The notes under the pieces are model-generated. The model searched no databases, was not told the origin of the DNA, and worked only from the letters and a program-made list of their open reading frames with translations. Positions 55,148 through 64,000 of a DNA stretch of 64,000 nucleotides are shown in pieces (the stretch's first letter is position 1; each line of letters opens with the position of its first letter). The DNA lies in NCBI GenBank assembly GCA_037355855.1, contig CM074759.1:930001-994000 (forward strand). The letters run 5' to 3'. The stretch comes from Pseudo-nitzschia pungens (taxonomy: Eukaryota > Bacillariophyta > Bacillariophyceae > Bacillariales > Bacillariaceae). A program made the translations under genes and the position numbers.

Positions 55148-56443
55148 TCATGGCTGATACCGCGAGAGGCGGCCCACCTTTGGCATCTCACCCGTATTGA
55201 ATCGACGGGCAACCGAGACGACCTGCGTTTCGTCCGAGATCCCATCCAGTTCGAATTGCCATTCGAATCCCGACTCGAGTCCGTATTGTTCCAGGAGGAG
55301 TCTGGATTCCTCTGTCAGGGTTTTGGTCACCAGGACGTAGATCCCGAATTCTTTCATGGCCACGGACGCTTCCTCGAGGAGTTCGCGAACGGTTTTTTCC
55401 ATCAGATTGTTGTTGTTGTTGTTGTTGTTGTCAATCGCCAGGACTCGGTCCATGAGGCCCTGATCGACGATGCAGTCGTACGTCGCAGCCGGTTTGTTGG
55501 GATCCTTGGAACGTATGGCTGTCTTCCGAGATTTGTTTTGGTCGGATGCAGTCTTGGACGTGGACGTGGCCAGCGACACGAGTTCGGTGCGGACTACCAA
55601 TGCCTCGTTGGTTTGTCCGACTTCCTTTGCTGGAACGATCGACAACGATGCATCCTTCCTATCACTGGCGTCATTGCCATCGTTGATGGCATCGATCGTT
55701 ATGATGGTATCTTCGTCAATCTCCCCGCCCGTTGATTCGGATTCGTTCTCGTCGTCGTCGTCCACCACCATTACACTCGTCGCGATGCTCTCTTCCAGAA
55801 CCCGCAGGGACGTGATTTGTGCCTCGGGAACGTCTTCCCAGGGCAGTTTGAGCCGGCGGGTCCCGTCGGTTTCGTCCTCGTAGACATCAAAATCTCCCCC
55901 CACCATGAGGCAATTGAGCCCGTTCGACATTGGGGGGGTGAAATCCGCCAGATCGTTGCGCTGAAAGGAATCCTGCCACTCGATGATGGTCGCCTGTTTG
56001 TTGCGAATCTCTTCGTTCCAGGCCGTCAGGGAATTCGTCACCAACTGTTTTTCGGATTGGTCCCAGTTGTGAAAATTCAGGAGCCAATTGTCGGAATACG
56101 AGGGGAGCTGGGCAATCTTGGGATTCGATTTTGGATTCCATTCGATCTTGTGGTCGTCGTCGTCGTCGTTGTTGCGGGCGCACAATGCGATTCGCGGAAG
56201 ATGGTAGGAAGACGAATAGCAATACGACAACGACAACGACGACGGGGCTCGACAGCGCTGCATCGAGTTGTAGTGGCCAACGTTGCTTCTACTATTGACA
56301 TTGATATTGACATTGAAATTGATCTGGTGGTATTGGATAATGGAAAAGGACCGGACGCGATGACCGGCGAGGAGGAAAACGGAGACGACCCACGCCAAAA
56401 CGAGGGTAGGCGACTGTGTTTTGCTTCTCTTTCGTTGCGACAT
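55148..56443 (-). CDS. Methyltransferase-like protein with plastid-type leader
   Basis: A 431-aa single-exon protein starting at the ATG at 56443 (the frame is open to 56464 but has no earlier ATG). A signal peptide is clear (TLVLAWVVSVFLLAGHRVRS) and is followed directly by FSII; a Phe right after the cleavage site, then a Ser/Asn-rich transit-like stretch, is the diatom plastid-targeting pattern. Around residues 105-170 there is a globular region (YSDNWLLNFHNWDQ, LMVGGDFDVY). Near residue 320 YDCIVDQGLMDRVL, followed by LLEEASVAMKEFGIYVLVT, resembles the second half of class I methyltransferases of the METTL type. The usual glycine-rich AdoMet loop is not evident upstream, and a poly-Asn run (about 341-348) lies inside this part, so catalytic activity is uncertain. 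Confidence 0.7.
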   Translation of the reverse strand: MSQRKRSKTQSPTLVLAWVVSVFLLAGHRVRSFSIIQYHQINFNVNINVNSRSNVGHYNSMQRCRAPSSLSLSYCYSSSYHLPRIALCARNNDDDDDHKIEWNPKSNPKIAQLPSYSDNWLLNFHNWDQSEKQLVTNSLTAWNEEIRNKQATIIEWQDSFQRNDLADFTPPMSNGLNCLMVGGDFDVYEDETDGTRRLKLPWEDVPEAQITSLRVLEESIATSVMVVDDDDENESESTGGEIDEDTIITIDAINDGNDASDRKDASLSIVPAKEVGQTNEALVVRTELVSLATSTSKTASDQNKSRKTAIRSKDPNKPAATYDCIVDQGLMDRVLAIDNNNNNNNNLMEKTVRELLEEASVAMKEFGIYVLVTKTLTEESRLLLEQYGLESGFEWQFELDGISDETQVVSVARRFNTGEMPKVGRLSRYQP

Positions 56444-57123
56444 TTTTGATTTGGCAGTTAGCAATTTGTAGGCACAGAATTGAAATGATTTCTTTATTCC
56501 GTTGGTTCCTTGTGAATGCGATTGCGGGTTGTGACGGAAACTCGGGTAGTGATTGTAATGAAGGAAAAAAAGATTTGTGACAAGTAAGTGCCAAAACCCA
56601 TTTCACATTGACAGAGTCGAATGAAGTAAAACCTTACTGTATTCGTAGGCAGATTTGAAGTTTTGCGTTTGATGATCTTGTTCTTCTTGGAAATCGATCA
56701 AAAAAAGAAAGTAGTAAGATTTTACTTCGTAATCATCAGAAGAAGAACGGAGAAACGAAAGAATGAAAAGAATAATGCCAAAAAGTGTTCAATAACGGTA
56801 ATTGTATGAGCATACCATACAATGTACCGATAGTACGAACGAAGTAAACCTTACTGTACTTGTAATCTTACTGTAGGGGGCGCCTGGAACGCAGATACGA
56901 CAAATGAAGTCAAAGGGAACGCAGATGGGGTACTTTGGGTCGGAATTCTTTGGTTGGTACGCTAATAGGGTAATAAACCAAAATGGGGATAAATTCGGTA
57001 CGCAGATCTGGTAATGAAACAGATGATATTTTGCACTATATGCTTGACAGTATTTAACAGTACTAGGGCAATATTGCGTGCATGGGGAGAAAAACACGCA
57101 CGGTGCATGGTAACTGCAAAAAA

Positions 57124-57330
57124 ACCCGTTTGTACCCGTTTGAACCGGTTTTTTTTGCAGTACTGGTTTCTACTGCAAAAACTCTACCCGTTTGTACCCG
57201 TTTGAACCGGTTTTTTTTGCAGTACTGGTTTCTACTGCAAAAACTCTACCCGTTTGTACCCGTTTGAACCGGTTTTTTTTGCAGTACTGGTTTCCACTGC
57301 AAAAAATCTACCCGTTTGTACCGGTACCCG
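57124..57330. repeat. 62-bp tandem repeat with internal hairpin
   Basis: Three copies of a 62-bp unit begin at 57124, 57186 and 57248, with a partial fourth from 57310. Each unit holds ACCCGTTTGTACCCGTTTGA followed by TTTTTGCAGTA ... TACTGCAAAAA, an 11-bp hairpin. Lies inside the element 56879-58692. Confidence 0.92.
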
Positions 57331-57564
57331 GTCGGTTGAATCTACGTGTTAAATTTTGAACTATTAACCCGGTCATTCGTGTTAAATTGAATCTCCATGT
57401 TAAATGTTCTAATGTGTATTGAAAATTTAATACGGTGATTGATATTTACCGGTAAACAGTTGGAAATGGTTACTTATTGAACGTTTATGACAATGATTAT
57501 TACTGTGGATGTTATTGTGTATGTTATCGTACAATTTAACACGTAGATTCAAAAATCTTCTGTA

Positions 57565-57760
57565 CCGGGCCGACCGGTCAACCCGGTACAAACCGGTCAA
57601 CCCGGTACAAACCGGTCAACTCGGTACAAACCGGTCAACCTGGTAGTACAACCCGGTACAAATGGGTACTAACCGGTACAAACAGGTACAAACGGGTACA
57701 AACAGGTACAAACGGGAACAAACCGGTACAAACGGGTACTGCCACCGGGTTGTACCGACT
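57565..57760. repeat. ACCGGTCAACCCGGTACAA-type array
   Basis: Tandem, slightly varied units built from ACCGGTCAACCCGGTACAA and then GGTACAAACGGGTACAAAC, about 10 bp per sub-unit. Part of the element interior. Confidence 0.85.
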
Positions 57761-57889
57761 ATGACCGGTCTGTACTACCCGTTTGTACCTCGTCCGCCCG
57801 GTACAGAAGATTTTTGAATCTACGTGTTAAATTTTTAACTATTCCCCGTGTAAAATTGAAGCTCGAATGGTTACTTAAGGTACACGGTA

Positions 57890-57986
57890 AGATGCACGAT
57901 AACATGCACGATAACATGCACGATAGCATGCACGATAGCATGCACGATAACATGCACGATAACATGCACATTAACATGCACGGTAC
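57890..57986 (+). repeat. 12-bp tandem array ATGCACGATAAC
   Basis: About eight copies of ATGCACGATAAC (some ATAGC variants). The same unit occurs inverted at 58312-58432, so the two arrays face each other. Confidence 0.92.
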
Positions 57987-58164
57987 TAACAAAAAATACC
58001 TCAAGTAACAATTTCCCACCGTCAATACGATAATTAAAATGTTTTCTATGTATTAATTTGAATCTCCGTCTTAAATATTCTAATTAGTATTGAAAGTTTA
58101 CCCGGTCAATAGTTAAGTACCGGGTCGACCGGATTAATCGTTAAAAATTTAACACGTAGATTCA

Positions 58165-58300
58165 AAAATCTTACCGTTTGAACCCGTTTGAACCCGTTTG
58201 AAACCGTTTGAAACCGGTTGCTGTACCCGTTTGAACCTGTTTGAACCTGTTTGAACCCGTTTGAACCCGTTTGAACCCGTTTGAACCCGTTTGAACCCGT
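58165..58300. repeat. 10-bp tandem array CCCGTTTGAA
   Basis: More than ten copies of CCCGTTTGAA with minor variants (ACCGTTTGAA, CCTGTTTGAA). The same decamer is a component of the 62-bp unit at 57124-57330. Confidence 0.9.
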
Positions 58301-58311
58301 TTGTACCCATT

Positions 58312-58432
58312 TTGCATGTTACCGTGCATGTTATCGTGCATGTTACCGTGCATGTTATCGTGCATGTTATCGTGCATGTTATCGTGCATGTTATCGTGCA
58401 TGTTATTGTGCATGTTACCGTGCATATTTACC
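58312..58432 (-). repeat. 12-bp tandem array, inverted copy
   Basis: About ten copies of GTGCATGTTATC/GTGCATGTTACC, the reverse complement of the ATGCACGATAAC-type unit at 57890-57986. Confidence 0.92.
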
Positions 58433-59250
58433 GTGCGTGTTTTTCTCCCGGTGGACGCAATCATTATAGCCCTACTGTTCATAAATACTGTTGAGGATCA
58501 TTAAAATATTACATTACTGTATATTTGGATAGAGCGGGAAGTATCATCTGTTTTCATTACCAGATCTGCGTACCGAATTTGTCCCCATTTTGGTTTATTA
58601 CCCTATTAGCGTACCAACCAAAGAATTCCAACCCGAAGTACCCCATCTGCGTTCCCTTCGACTTCATTTGTCGTATCTGCGTTCCGAGCGCCTACTGTAG
58701 GGTACTCGTAACCTTACTTCGTAGTGTTTTTGTTTTGGACACATTGATTGAATACATACCTTTCTGATGGGCAATAGGTACGCTTCTTCAATTATGCCCA
58801 TAATTTTGTCCCGGGGGTTGGAATTGTGGGGTGATCGGATTTCAAGAGTTGGTACGTGGTCGCATGTCGCATGAGATTTTCGTACCATCACAGTACTGGT
58901 ACTGGTAAGGTTAAGGTTAAGGTTACTCGTACACGTAAGTTTACTCGTAATCGTGCTCTCTCAGCAACAAACTTTTGTCACCATATCCTAACTTACCGTA
59001 AGGCTTAACCTTACACTTTGAGCGCAAGTATTTACTGCAGGGTGGTTGGCGTCGATTTGTTCTTCGAAACCGGAAACCAACCACAATGTCACCACACAAT
59101 TTCTCCACATCAGGATACTGCACCGTAATTACTACGTTATTCGTTCTCTAGTATCCTGCTCTCTGCTCCATACGAGTTGGTCCGACACACTGACTCTACT
59201 CTTTCTACAGCAAATTCCTTCGATACCGAATCAAACCATCGAAAGAGAAA

Positions 59251-61471
59251 ATGAAAACAGCTCTCCTTGGCAGAGGATCATCGGTGAGCGGGATTCGGGG
59301 ATTTGTCGCAGTGATTGCGGTTGTGACACTGGCAGGTCGGCTACATTCGGTTCGGTCCTTTTCTCCAGCAGCGACAGCGGCAATCGGCAGGATGCAGGAC
59401 ACCATCGCAGGGTCGTCGAGATTGACGTCGACCACGCTGTGGAACGGCAGGAACAACGGAAAGGCCGGGAACCAACAAAGCGACAAAACCAAGAACAAAA
59501 ACCGGAACGGCAATCACAACAATAACAACAAAAGCAAGAATGGCGCACGTCCGAATGGGAGCAACAAGTCTTCGGTGGCCATTATCGGAGGTGGCATCGC
59601 GGGGCTCTCCTGCGCACGGCATTTGCAGACTGCCTACGATGTCACTGTGGTGAGTTTCCTGCTGGTGGACTGGTCTGGTTTGGAATGGAATGGATTGGAT
59701 TGGATTGGATTGGGACGGGATGGAGGGATTGGATTGGATTGGATTGGGATGAAGGGATTAGCTCGTGGTCTGGAGTCAATGTTGTTTCGAAGGGTAGTCG
59801 GTGTGTTCTTACAGACTGCGCGCATTGTTGGATGCTGGATTCGTTTTCCTCGTTTCGCTTTCTCCTATGCACCATTCTAATCGCACGGTTTGATTCTCGC
59901 AGTACGACACGGGACGATTGCGGCCGGGTGGTCGAGCCTCGTCTCGACAGCCCAACGACAAACCAAAGGAGGACGGTGACACCCGCGCGGACAATCCCTT
60001 CTTGTCTCGATTTCGCTACGATCACGCGGCACAATTCATCACCTCGCCGGAACCGACGGGAAACACGGAATCCGCCAGCTGGAGATCGGATTTCGATCGA
60101 CAAGTCCAGGAATGGATCGATCAGGATGTCCTCCGGGTCGCTCCTCCGAACAGTGTGTATTCCTTCGAACCGAAAACCACGAAATGTCTCAACCCGGCAG
60201 AGAGCTCGGAAACCCAGCAACCGAAACAACGATTCTGCTATCCGCAGCGCGGAATGTCCTCTCTGGTAAATGCGCTGGTCAGCGGGGGCACCTTCGACAT
60301 CGAACAGGACGTCTGGGTCTCGCCCTCGTCCGGCGTGAAATACTTTGGGCCCCCACCCCCGCAGGGAAGCAACGCCAGGGACGGCGTAGCGAAAAACAGC
60401 TGGAGCGTCCGGGCCCAGGGGCAAACCCTGGGAAAGCACGACCACCTGATCGTGGCCCACAACGGCAAGTGCGCCGACCGACTCATGAGCAAAACCCCCG
60501 CCCGAGACGTGCACAGCCTGTTGCGGACCAACTTCAACGACCGCGTCCCGGCGAACGGGGGCCAAAAGATGACCCTGAACAGCATCTATAGCCTCACGAT
60601 TTGCCTGTCGGGTCCCTCGCTGCTGGCGCAAAACCTGCCGCGAGCCTTTGTCGGTGGCTTTGTCCAGGACCACCCGCGATTGGGATTGGTGACCTGCCAA
60701 ACCAACAAATACCCCACCGAGACGTACCGAGAACAAAGCGGAGATGTCGACGAGGACCGAAACACGGAAGTATGGACGATCCTCTCGACGGCGTCGTTCG
60801 CAAAAAAGAACAAGGCGCCCCAAGAGTTCTTGCCGGACGGTGTCGTCCAGAACGTCACCCAGATGTTGCTCGATTCCATCGAAACGGACATCATCGGCAG
60901 GACGGCGGGTAAGGAAGTTCCCAAGGGATCCCTCCACGAGCAAGTTATCGACTCCCGACTGCAGCTGTGGGGTGCGGCCGTTCCGTTGAATGTGTGGAGG
61001 GGCGAATCCGCCGGGAGCAGTTCGGCCAGCGGCAGTGCCGGGTTCATTCACGATCCCAGGTACCAAGTGGGCGTTTGCGGAGACTGGTTGCTGGAAGCAT
61101 CCATAGCCGGTGCCTGGACCAGTGGAAGGCGATTGGCCCAGCACCTGATCGACACCGACCATTCGGCTTCGGCAGGAGGAGTGGGTTTTGAAAAGGGAAA
61201 TTTTGAAGCCTCCCCGTCGGTGAGGAAGCTCGGTCTCGGCTCGCTCGACGGCCCCATGAACAAGAACAACGGCACAAACCACCACAACCATGGCACCAAT
61301 CACAGAGGAGGTCGCGGTGGAGGGAGGAACAACAACTCGAGAAACGGAGGACGTGGTGGCAAAGGCCGCGGTGGAAGGAACAACAACGGCGCTAACAATA
61401 GAGCGCGGAAGTCAAACGATCGAACCCAACAAGATCAAACCCGCACTGCGAAGGCATCGGCGTCTTCGTGA
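59251..61471 (+). CDS. Renalase-like FAD-dependent oxidoreductase, two exons
   Basis: Exon 59251-59649 joined to 59903-61471 (donor GTGAGT, acceptor CTCGCAG, phase kept) gives 655 aa. The N terminus is a signal peptide (FVAVIAVVTLAGRLHSVRS) followed by FSPAA, the diatom plastid-import pattern, then an Asn/Lys-rich linker. The FAD-binding GGGIAGLSCARHL lies near residue 111, and the splice restores VTVYDTGRLRPGGRASSR, as in the renalase/COG3380 family. Then come FRYDHAAQFIT (family FDHGAQYFT), YPQRGMSSLVNAL and the C-terminal GVCGDWLLEASIAGAWTSGRRLAQHL, which closes the FAD site. The C-terminal 80 residues are an RGG/Asn-rich tail (GGRGGGRNNNSRNGGRGGKG), unusual for this enzyme class and more typical of RNA-binding proteins. 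The substrate is unknown; oxidation of a reduced nicotinamide or an amine is only suggested by the family. The intron holds a GGATT run. Confidence 0.87.
59687..59755. repeat. GGATT/GGAATGG microsatellite in intron
   Basis: Tandem GGATT units (two blocks) within the intron of the oxidoreductase gene. Confidence 0.8.
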
Positions 61472-61801
61472 CCGAACAAACACGCGCGCGCGGCGAACTC
61501 CACATCGCATTTGCCTTTCCATTCTTACTGATTTATTTATTTCAGCGATGAAACCATGTGCGCCAGCAAACCGCATTCCAAACTCGAGAAAACAATCATC
61601 TTAGTTCATTATTACTAACTTATTATTAGACCAATAGAATTTCATCAACGCACAACAGTCTCCGACAGCGCAGCTTGCTCCGATTTCGATCGACCAGATC
61701 CACTCGCGTCGAATCAATCGTCCAAAGGTTGCGGTTGCGATCTTGGTTCCGGGCCCCTGGGCCTCACAGTGTCACTTGTTGGGTGGGAGCAGTGGAGCTC
61801 C
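61472..61801. other. Intergenic gap between convergent genes
   Basis: About 330 bases with AT-rich stretches (TTATTTATTTCAG, TTATTATTACTAAC) that could carry polyadenylation signals. No gene seen. Confidence 0.6.
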
Positions 61802-62925
61802 TCAGCCTCCGGTGTAGTAGGCCAGAGCAAACATGGTTCCGAACAAGATCATCACCAGTGTTGCCGGTATCCAGACACTCGGGTAGTCGATGTCTTCGTG
61901 GTGTCCACAAAAGAACAAGCCGCAGGGCATGGTCTGCGCGCTGGATACTTCCGAGAACATGCGTCGATAGATGTCGTCCGAGACCGCCTGGACATAATTC
62001 GTGGGTGGAAGTATTTGCTGTTTGTCGAAACCGGCGCCCTCCCCTCCGATCTTTTTGTTCCTGAGGGGATGGGTATCCAAGGATTCCCATTGGGGAGTGA
62101 TGCCCTGCTGTTCCAGGTCGTCGCTGACCCGATGATATTCTTCGTAGTATTCGTTCATATTGACCGGATTGTCGGAATACAAGTGCCCGATGGTGAGCGG
62201 GGGGTAATCTTCCTGCTCGGCGGTGTCTTCGTCGCTGAATTCGATGTCGCCACCGCATTTCTTCTTCTGTTTGCTCGGGATCGTGACTATCCGGGTGGCC
62301 TCGTAGGGGTAATACATCAGGGGTCTTCCCTCTCCGTCGATGCCCGCGAACATGCTGGACTTGGCAATGTTCGAACGCATCGAAACCATGCTCGAATCCG
62401 CGATGGATCCGTAGTTGCTTCCCCCGCCGATGCTGTAGTAGCTGCTGGAAGAATTGGCGCGGCGGTGGCGCGGCGCCCCCGCCCCCGCCAGGGGGTTTCC
62501 GCCGCTGAAGCTGCGCGCCCGGTTGTGCCCGGCGCCGGTGGGGGGCAGGAATTCGCCGCTGTTGGCCCGGCGATGCAAGCGGTTGATTCGGAGGAGGGGG
62601 TTGTCCGAGTGGGTGCGGCGGTGGTCCTTGCCTCCTCCTCCTCCTCCCTTGCCGGCGAATTTCGGCCACTCTCCGGGATTCCCTCCCCGGCCAGCGGCTT
62701 GCGGCTGGTTCGGTGGTCTCCCGGACGGTGGGAGGCGGCGTACGGGAACGTCGTAGATTTTGGGCGACGTGCTCAGGCTTCCGTAGTTGTCGGGCTGCGA
62801 TTCCTTTCCGGCGGGACTATTGAAAATATCGTTCAGGGGTGGAAGAGCTCCGGATCCCGAGCTGGAATGAGAGGGTCGATTTGCGGCCGGAACGCTGTTG
62901 CTTGCTCCCGGTCCCGGCTTCTGTC

Positions 62926-62971
<46 letters not shown>

Positions 62972-63463
62972 AGGTGGAGGATATGCCATCTGCATTGGAT
63001 AGGGGTATTGTGGCATGGCACCACCCGGCGGAGGCGCAAAAGGGTAATAGAAAGGGGGTTGTGGTCCAGCCCCTCCCGCTCCTCCAGCGGTTACGACCTG
63101 TGGCGGTGGTTGATTGGGTGAGTGGATGATGATCGGACTCTGGGGCTGTTGCGGCGGGGGTAGAAATTGTCCCGGGGGAGGTATGTAATACCCCGATCCG
63201 TCGTAAATGGGAGGGGGAGGCATGCCGGAAGGGTCTTGATAGATCGAACCACCACCCGTGGCTCCGTATTGCTGCTGGGGCATTCTGCCCAGGGAAGTCG
63301 GGGGCGATGATCGCATGGCATCCATTGAATTGCTGGAGCGGGGCCGTGGCAGTGGAACCGCATTGCCCATCTGCTGCTGATTTTGCTGCTGCTGGGTTTG
63401 CTGCAGCAAAGGCACAGACTCGCCGGGTGCATGTTTTTTCTTGTCGCGATCGATCGATGCCAT
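61802..63463 (-). CDS. Tail-anchored Pro/Gln-rich protein with basic phospho-site motifs
   Basis: A 553-aa single-exon protein. Its N-terminal half is Pro/Gln/Gly-rich and disordered, with a run of about 16 glutamines (near residue 170) encoded by CAG/CAA. The middle holds a series of basic-Ser motifs (DHRRTHSDNP, HRRANSGEF, NRARSFSGG, HRRANSSSS), the consensus of AGC/CaMK-type kinases and 14-3-3 proteins. The C-terminal third is more ordered, with YYPYEATRIVTIPSKQKKK, EYYEEYHRVSDDLEQQG and a CGLFFCGHHEDID segment, and ends in one membrane helix (WIPATLVMILFGTMFALAYY) four residues from the end. This suggests a tail-anchored cytosol-facing protein. No family is recognised. The long antisense frames are GC-rich shadows. 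Confidence 0.82.
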
Positions 63464-64000
63464 TGTCTGCGTCGTAAGTTACCGTATGCTACAAGATGAC
63501 GATTGCGCTTTCTCTCGTCTGGAGAAGATAATGATGGTGAGACGACGTTGCAAAATTTGCTTTCTCGACAACAAAGTACAGGTAACCTTATGATATGGTG
63601 GAACGGGAAGCAATTGTGAGTGACTTCGCATCGAACCGATAGTGGTTGCCCCGGTTTCGAGCTCGAAGCGAATTGCAATAATATCTTACCCCCCGAAGTA
63701 ATTACTACGTACTAATTACCCGGAAGATTTAAAGCCGGATCAAGTCCGGGAGGTGCGCAGATACGAACGGAAAACGGCATTTTACGCGTCAACGCATGAT
63801 CCATTCATTCGGACGAAGTTCGATGATGTGTGGATGAATGAATGAATGAATTACCGTAGTACTAAGGTTACGTACCGTAAGTTACCGTACGGTAAGGTGA
63901 CAACTTCTCGTTTCGAATCAGAATTTAAATTTTTAGTCGAATTGATCTCGATATCTTCGATCGGTGACATCGGAAAAACTTGTGTTCGAACAAGTCAACT
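63464..64000. other. Window end, promoter region of the last gene
   Basis: No gene is supported. ATGAATGAATGAATGAA repeats (about 63833-63850) and several ACGGTAAG/TTACCGTA motifs are present. The bases next to 63463 would form the promoter and 5' UTR of the minus-strand gene. Confidence 0.6.

Larger units (their letters stand above)
56879..58692. mobile_element. Mutator-like non-autonomous element (1.81 kb, 10-bp TSD)
   Basis: Flanked by the exact direct repeat TACTGTAGGG (56869-56878 and 58693-58702). The arms 56879-57028 and 58542-58692 are inverted copies of about 150 bp with some six mismatches and one indel, starting GGCGCCTGGAACGCAG / GGCGCTCGGAACGCAG. Long inverted arms with a 10-bp target duplication fit Mutator-like elements. 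A second inverted pair lies inside (GGGAGAAAAACACGCACGGT, about 57085 and 58450), and between them are at least five tandem arrays. No transposase frame exists, so it is non-autonomous. Confidence 0.88.
56444..59250. other. Intergenic DNA dominated by a 1.8-kb repeat element
   Basis: Contains the element 56879-58692 and its arrays. The outer parts hold CCTTACTGTA-type motifs and no coding frame. Open frames inside the arrays are translations of tandem repeats, not genes. Confidence 0.8.

Noticed and set aside
57759..58482. Open frames with Met-His-Asp or Cys-Met-Leu repeats
   Set aside because: They are translations of the 12-bp tandem arrays in all frames and strands and cannot be told from chance.
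59642..61303. A 553-codon open frame on the minus strand opposite the oxidoreductase gene
   Set aside because: It lies antisense to a well-supported FAD enzyme, has no recognisable domain and reflects GC-rich codon bias of the real gene.
61769..63121. A 450-codon plus-strand frame opposite the tail-anchored protein
   Set aside because: It is the antisense reading of Pro/Gln-rich codons; its product is poly-Leu/Val low complexity with no domain.

Overview
The window looks like nuclear DNA of a diatom, probably a pennate one. The coding style is eukaryotic: GT-AG introns of roughly 70-260 bases, wide gene spacing and long low-complexity proteins. Two genes carry DUF6824-type domains, which are characteristic of diatoms and relatives. 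Several proteins begin with a signal peptide ending in Ser-Phe, like the diatom plastid-import motif. No rRNA, tRNA, CRISPR or bacterial operon was seen. Placement near Pseudo-nitzschia or Fragilariopsis is only a guess.

I support 19 protein-coding genes. Ten needed exon joining; nine of these joins keep phase with ordinary introns, and one (11456-13589) needs an unusually short intron. From left to right: a TauD-like dioxygenase (minus); a PAP2 phosphatase in three exons (plus); a large DUF6824 protein (plus); a saposin-like/HVA22/C2 membrane protein (minus); a tail-anchored aldehyde dehydrogenase (plus); a DDX10/Dbp4 helicase (minus); a DUF924 protein (minus); the KEOPS subunit Pcc1 in two short exons (plus); a leucine-rich-repeat protein (plus); a MORN-repeat protein (plus); a very large SET / spermidine-synthase-like / AdoMetDC-like / Tudor-like fusion (plus); a lysine-rich probable nuclear protein (minus); a small multi-pass membrane protein (plus); a hypothetical (minus); a secreted or plastid beta-propeller protein (plus); a CRAL-TRIO + DUF6824 fusion (minus); a Ser-rich hypothetical (plus); a plastid-type methyltransferase-like protein (minus); a renalase-like FAD oxidoreductase (plus); and a tail-anchored Pro/Gln-rich protein (minus), which makes 20 entries if the weakly supported Ser-rich hypothetical is counted.

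The genes do not form a pathway. They are mostly independent housekeeping genes (helicase, Pcc1, aldehyde dehydrogenase) and lineage-specific multidomain genes. The spaces between them are rich in structured repeats. Two elements have long terminal inverted repeats and exact 10-bp target duplications, as in Mutator-like transposons: 25886-26978 and 56879-58692. The second is packed with nested tandem and inverted arrays. A roughly 100-bp TA-flanked MITE occurs twice (1346-1446 and 32876-32970), and a 665-bp inverted-repeat element lies at 13988-14652. No transposase gene was found. CTA/GTA microsatellites and short motifs such as CCGTAAGG recur throughout the intergenic DNA.

The most unusual proteins are the SET/polyamine-enzyme-like fusion (37325-41442), the C2 protein whose calcium-loop region is interrupted by two membrane helices (11456-13589), and the CRAL-TRIO/DUF6824 fusion (49823-51950). 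All functions are judged from motifs read by eye; no database search was made.
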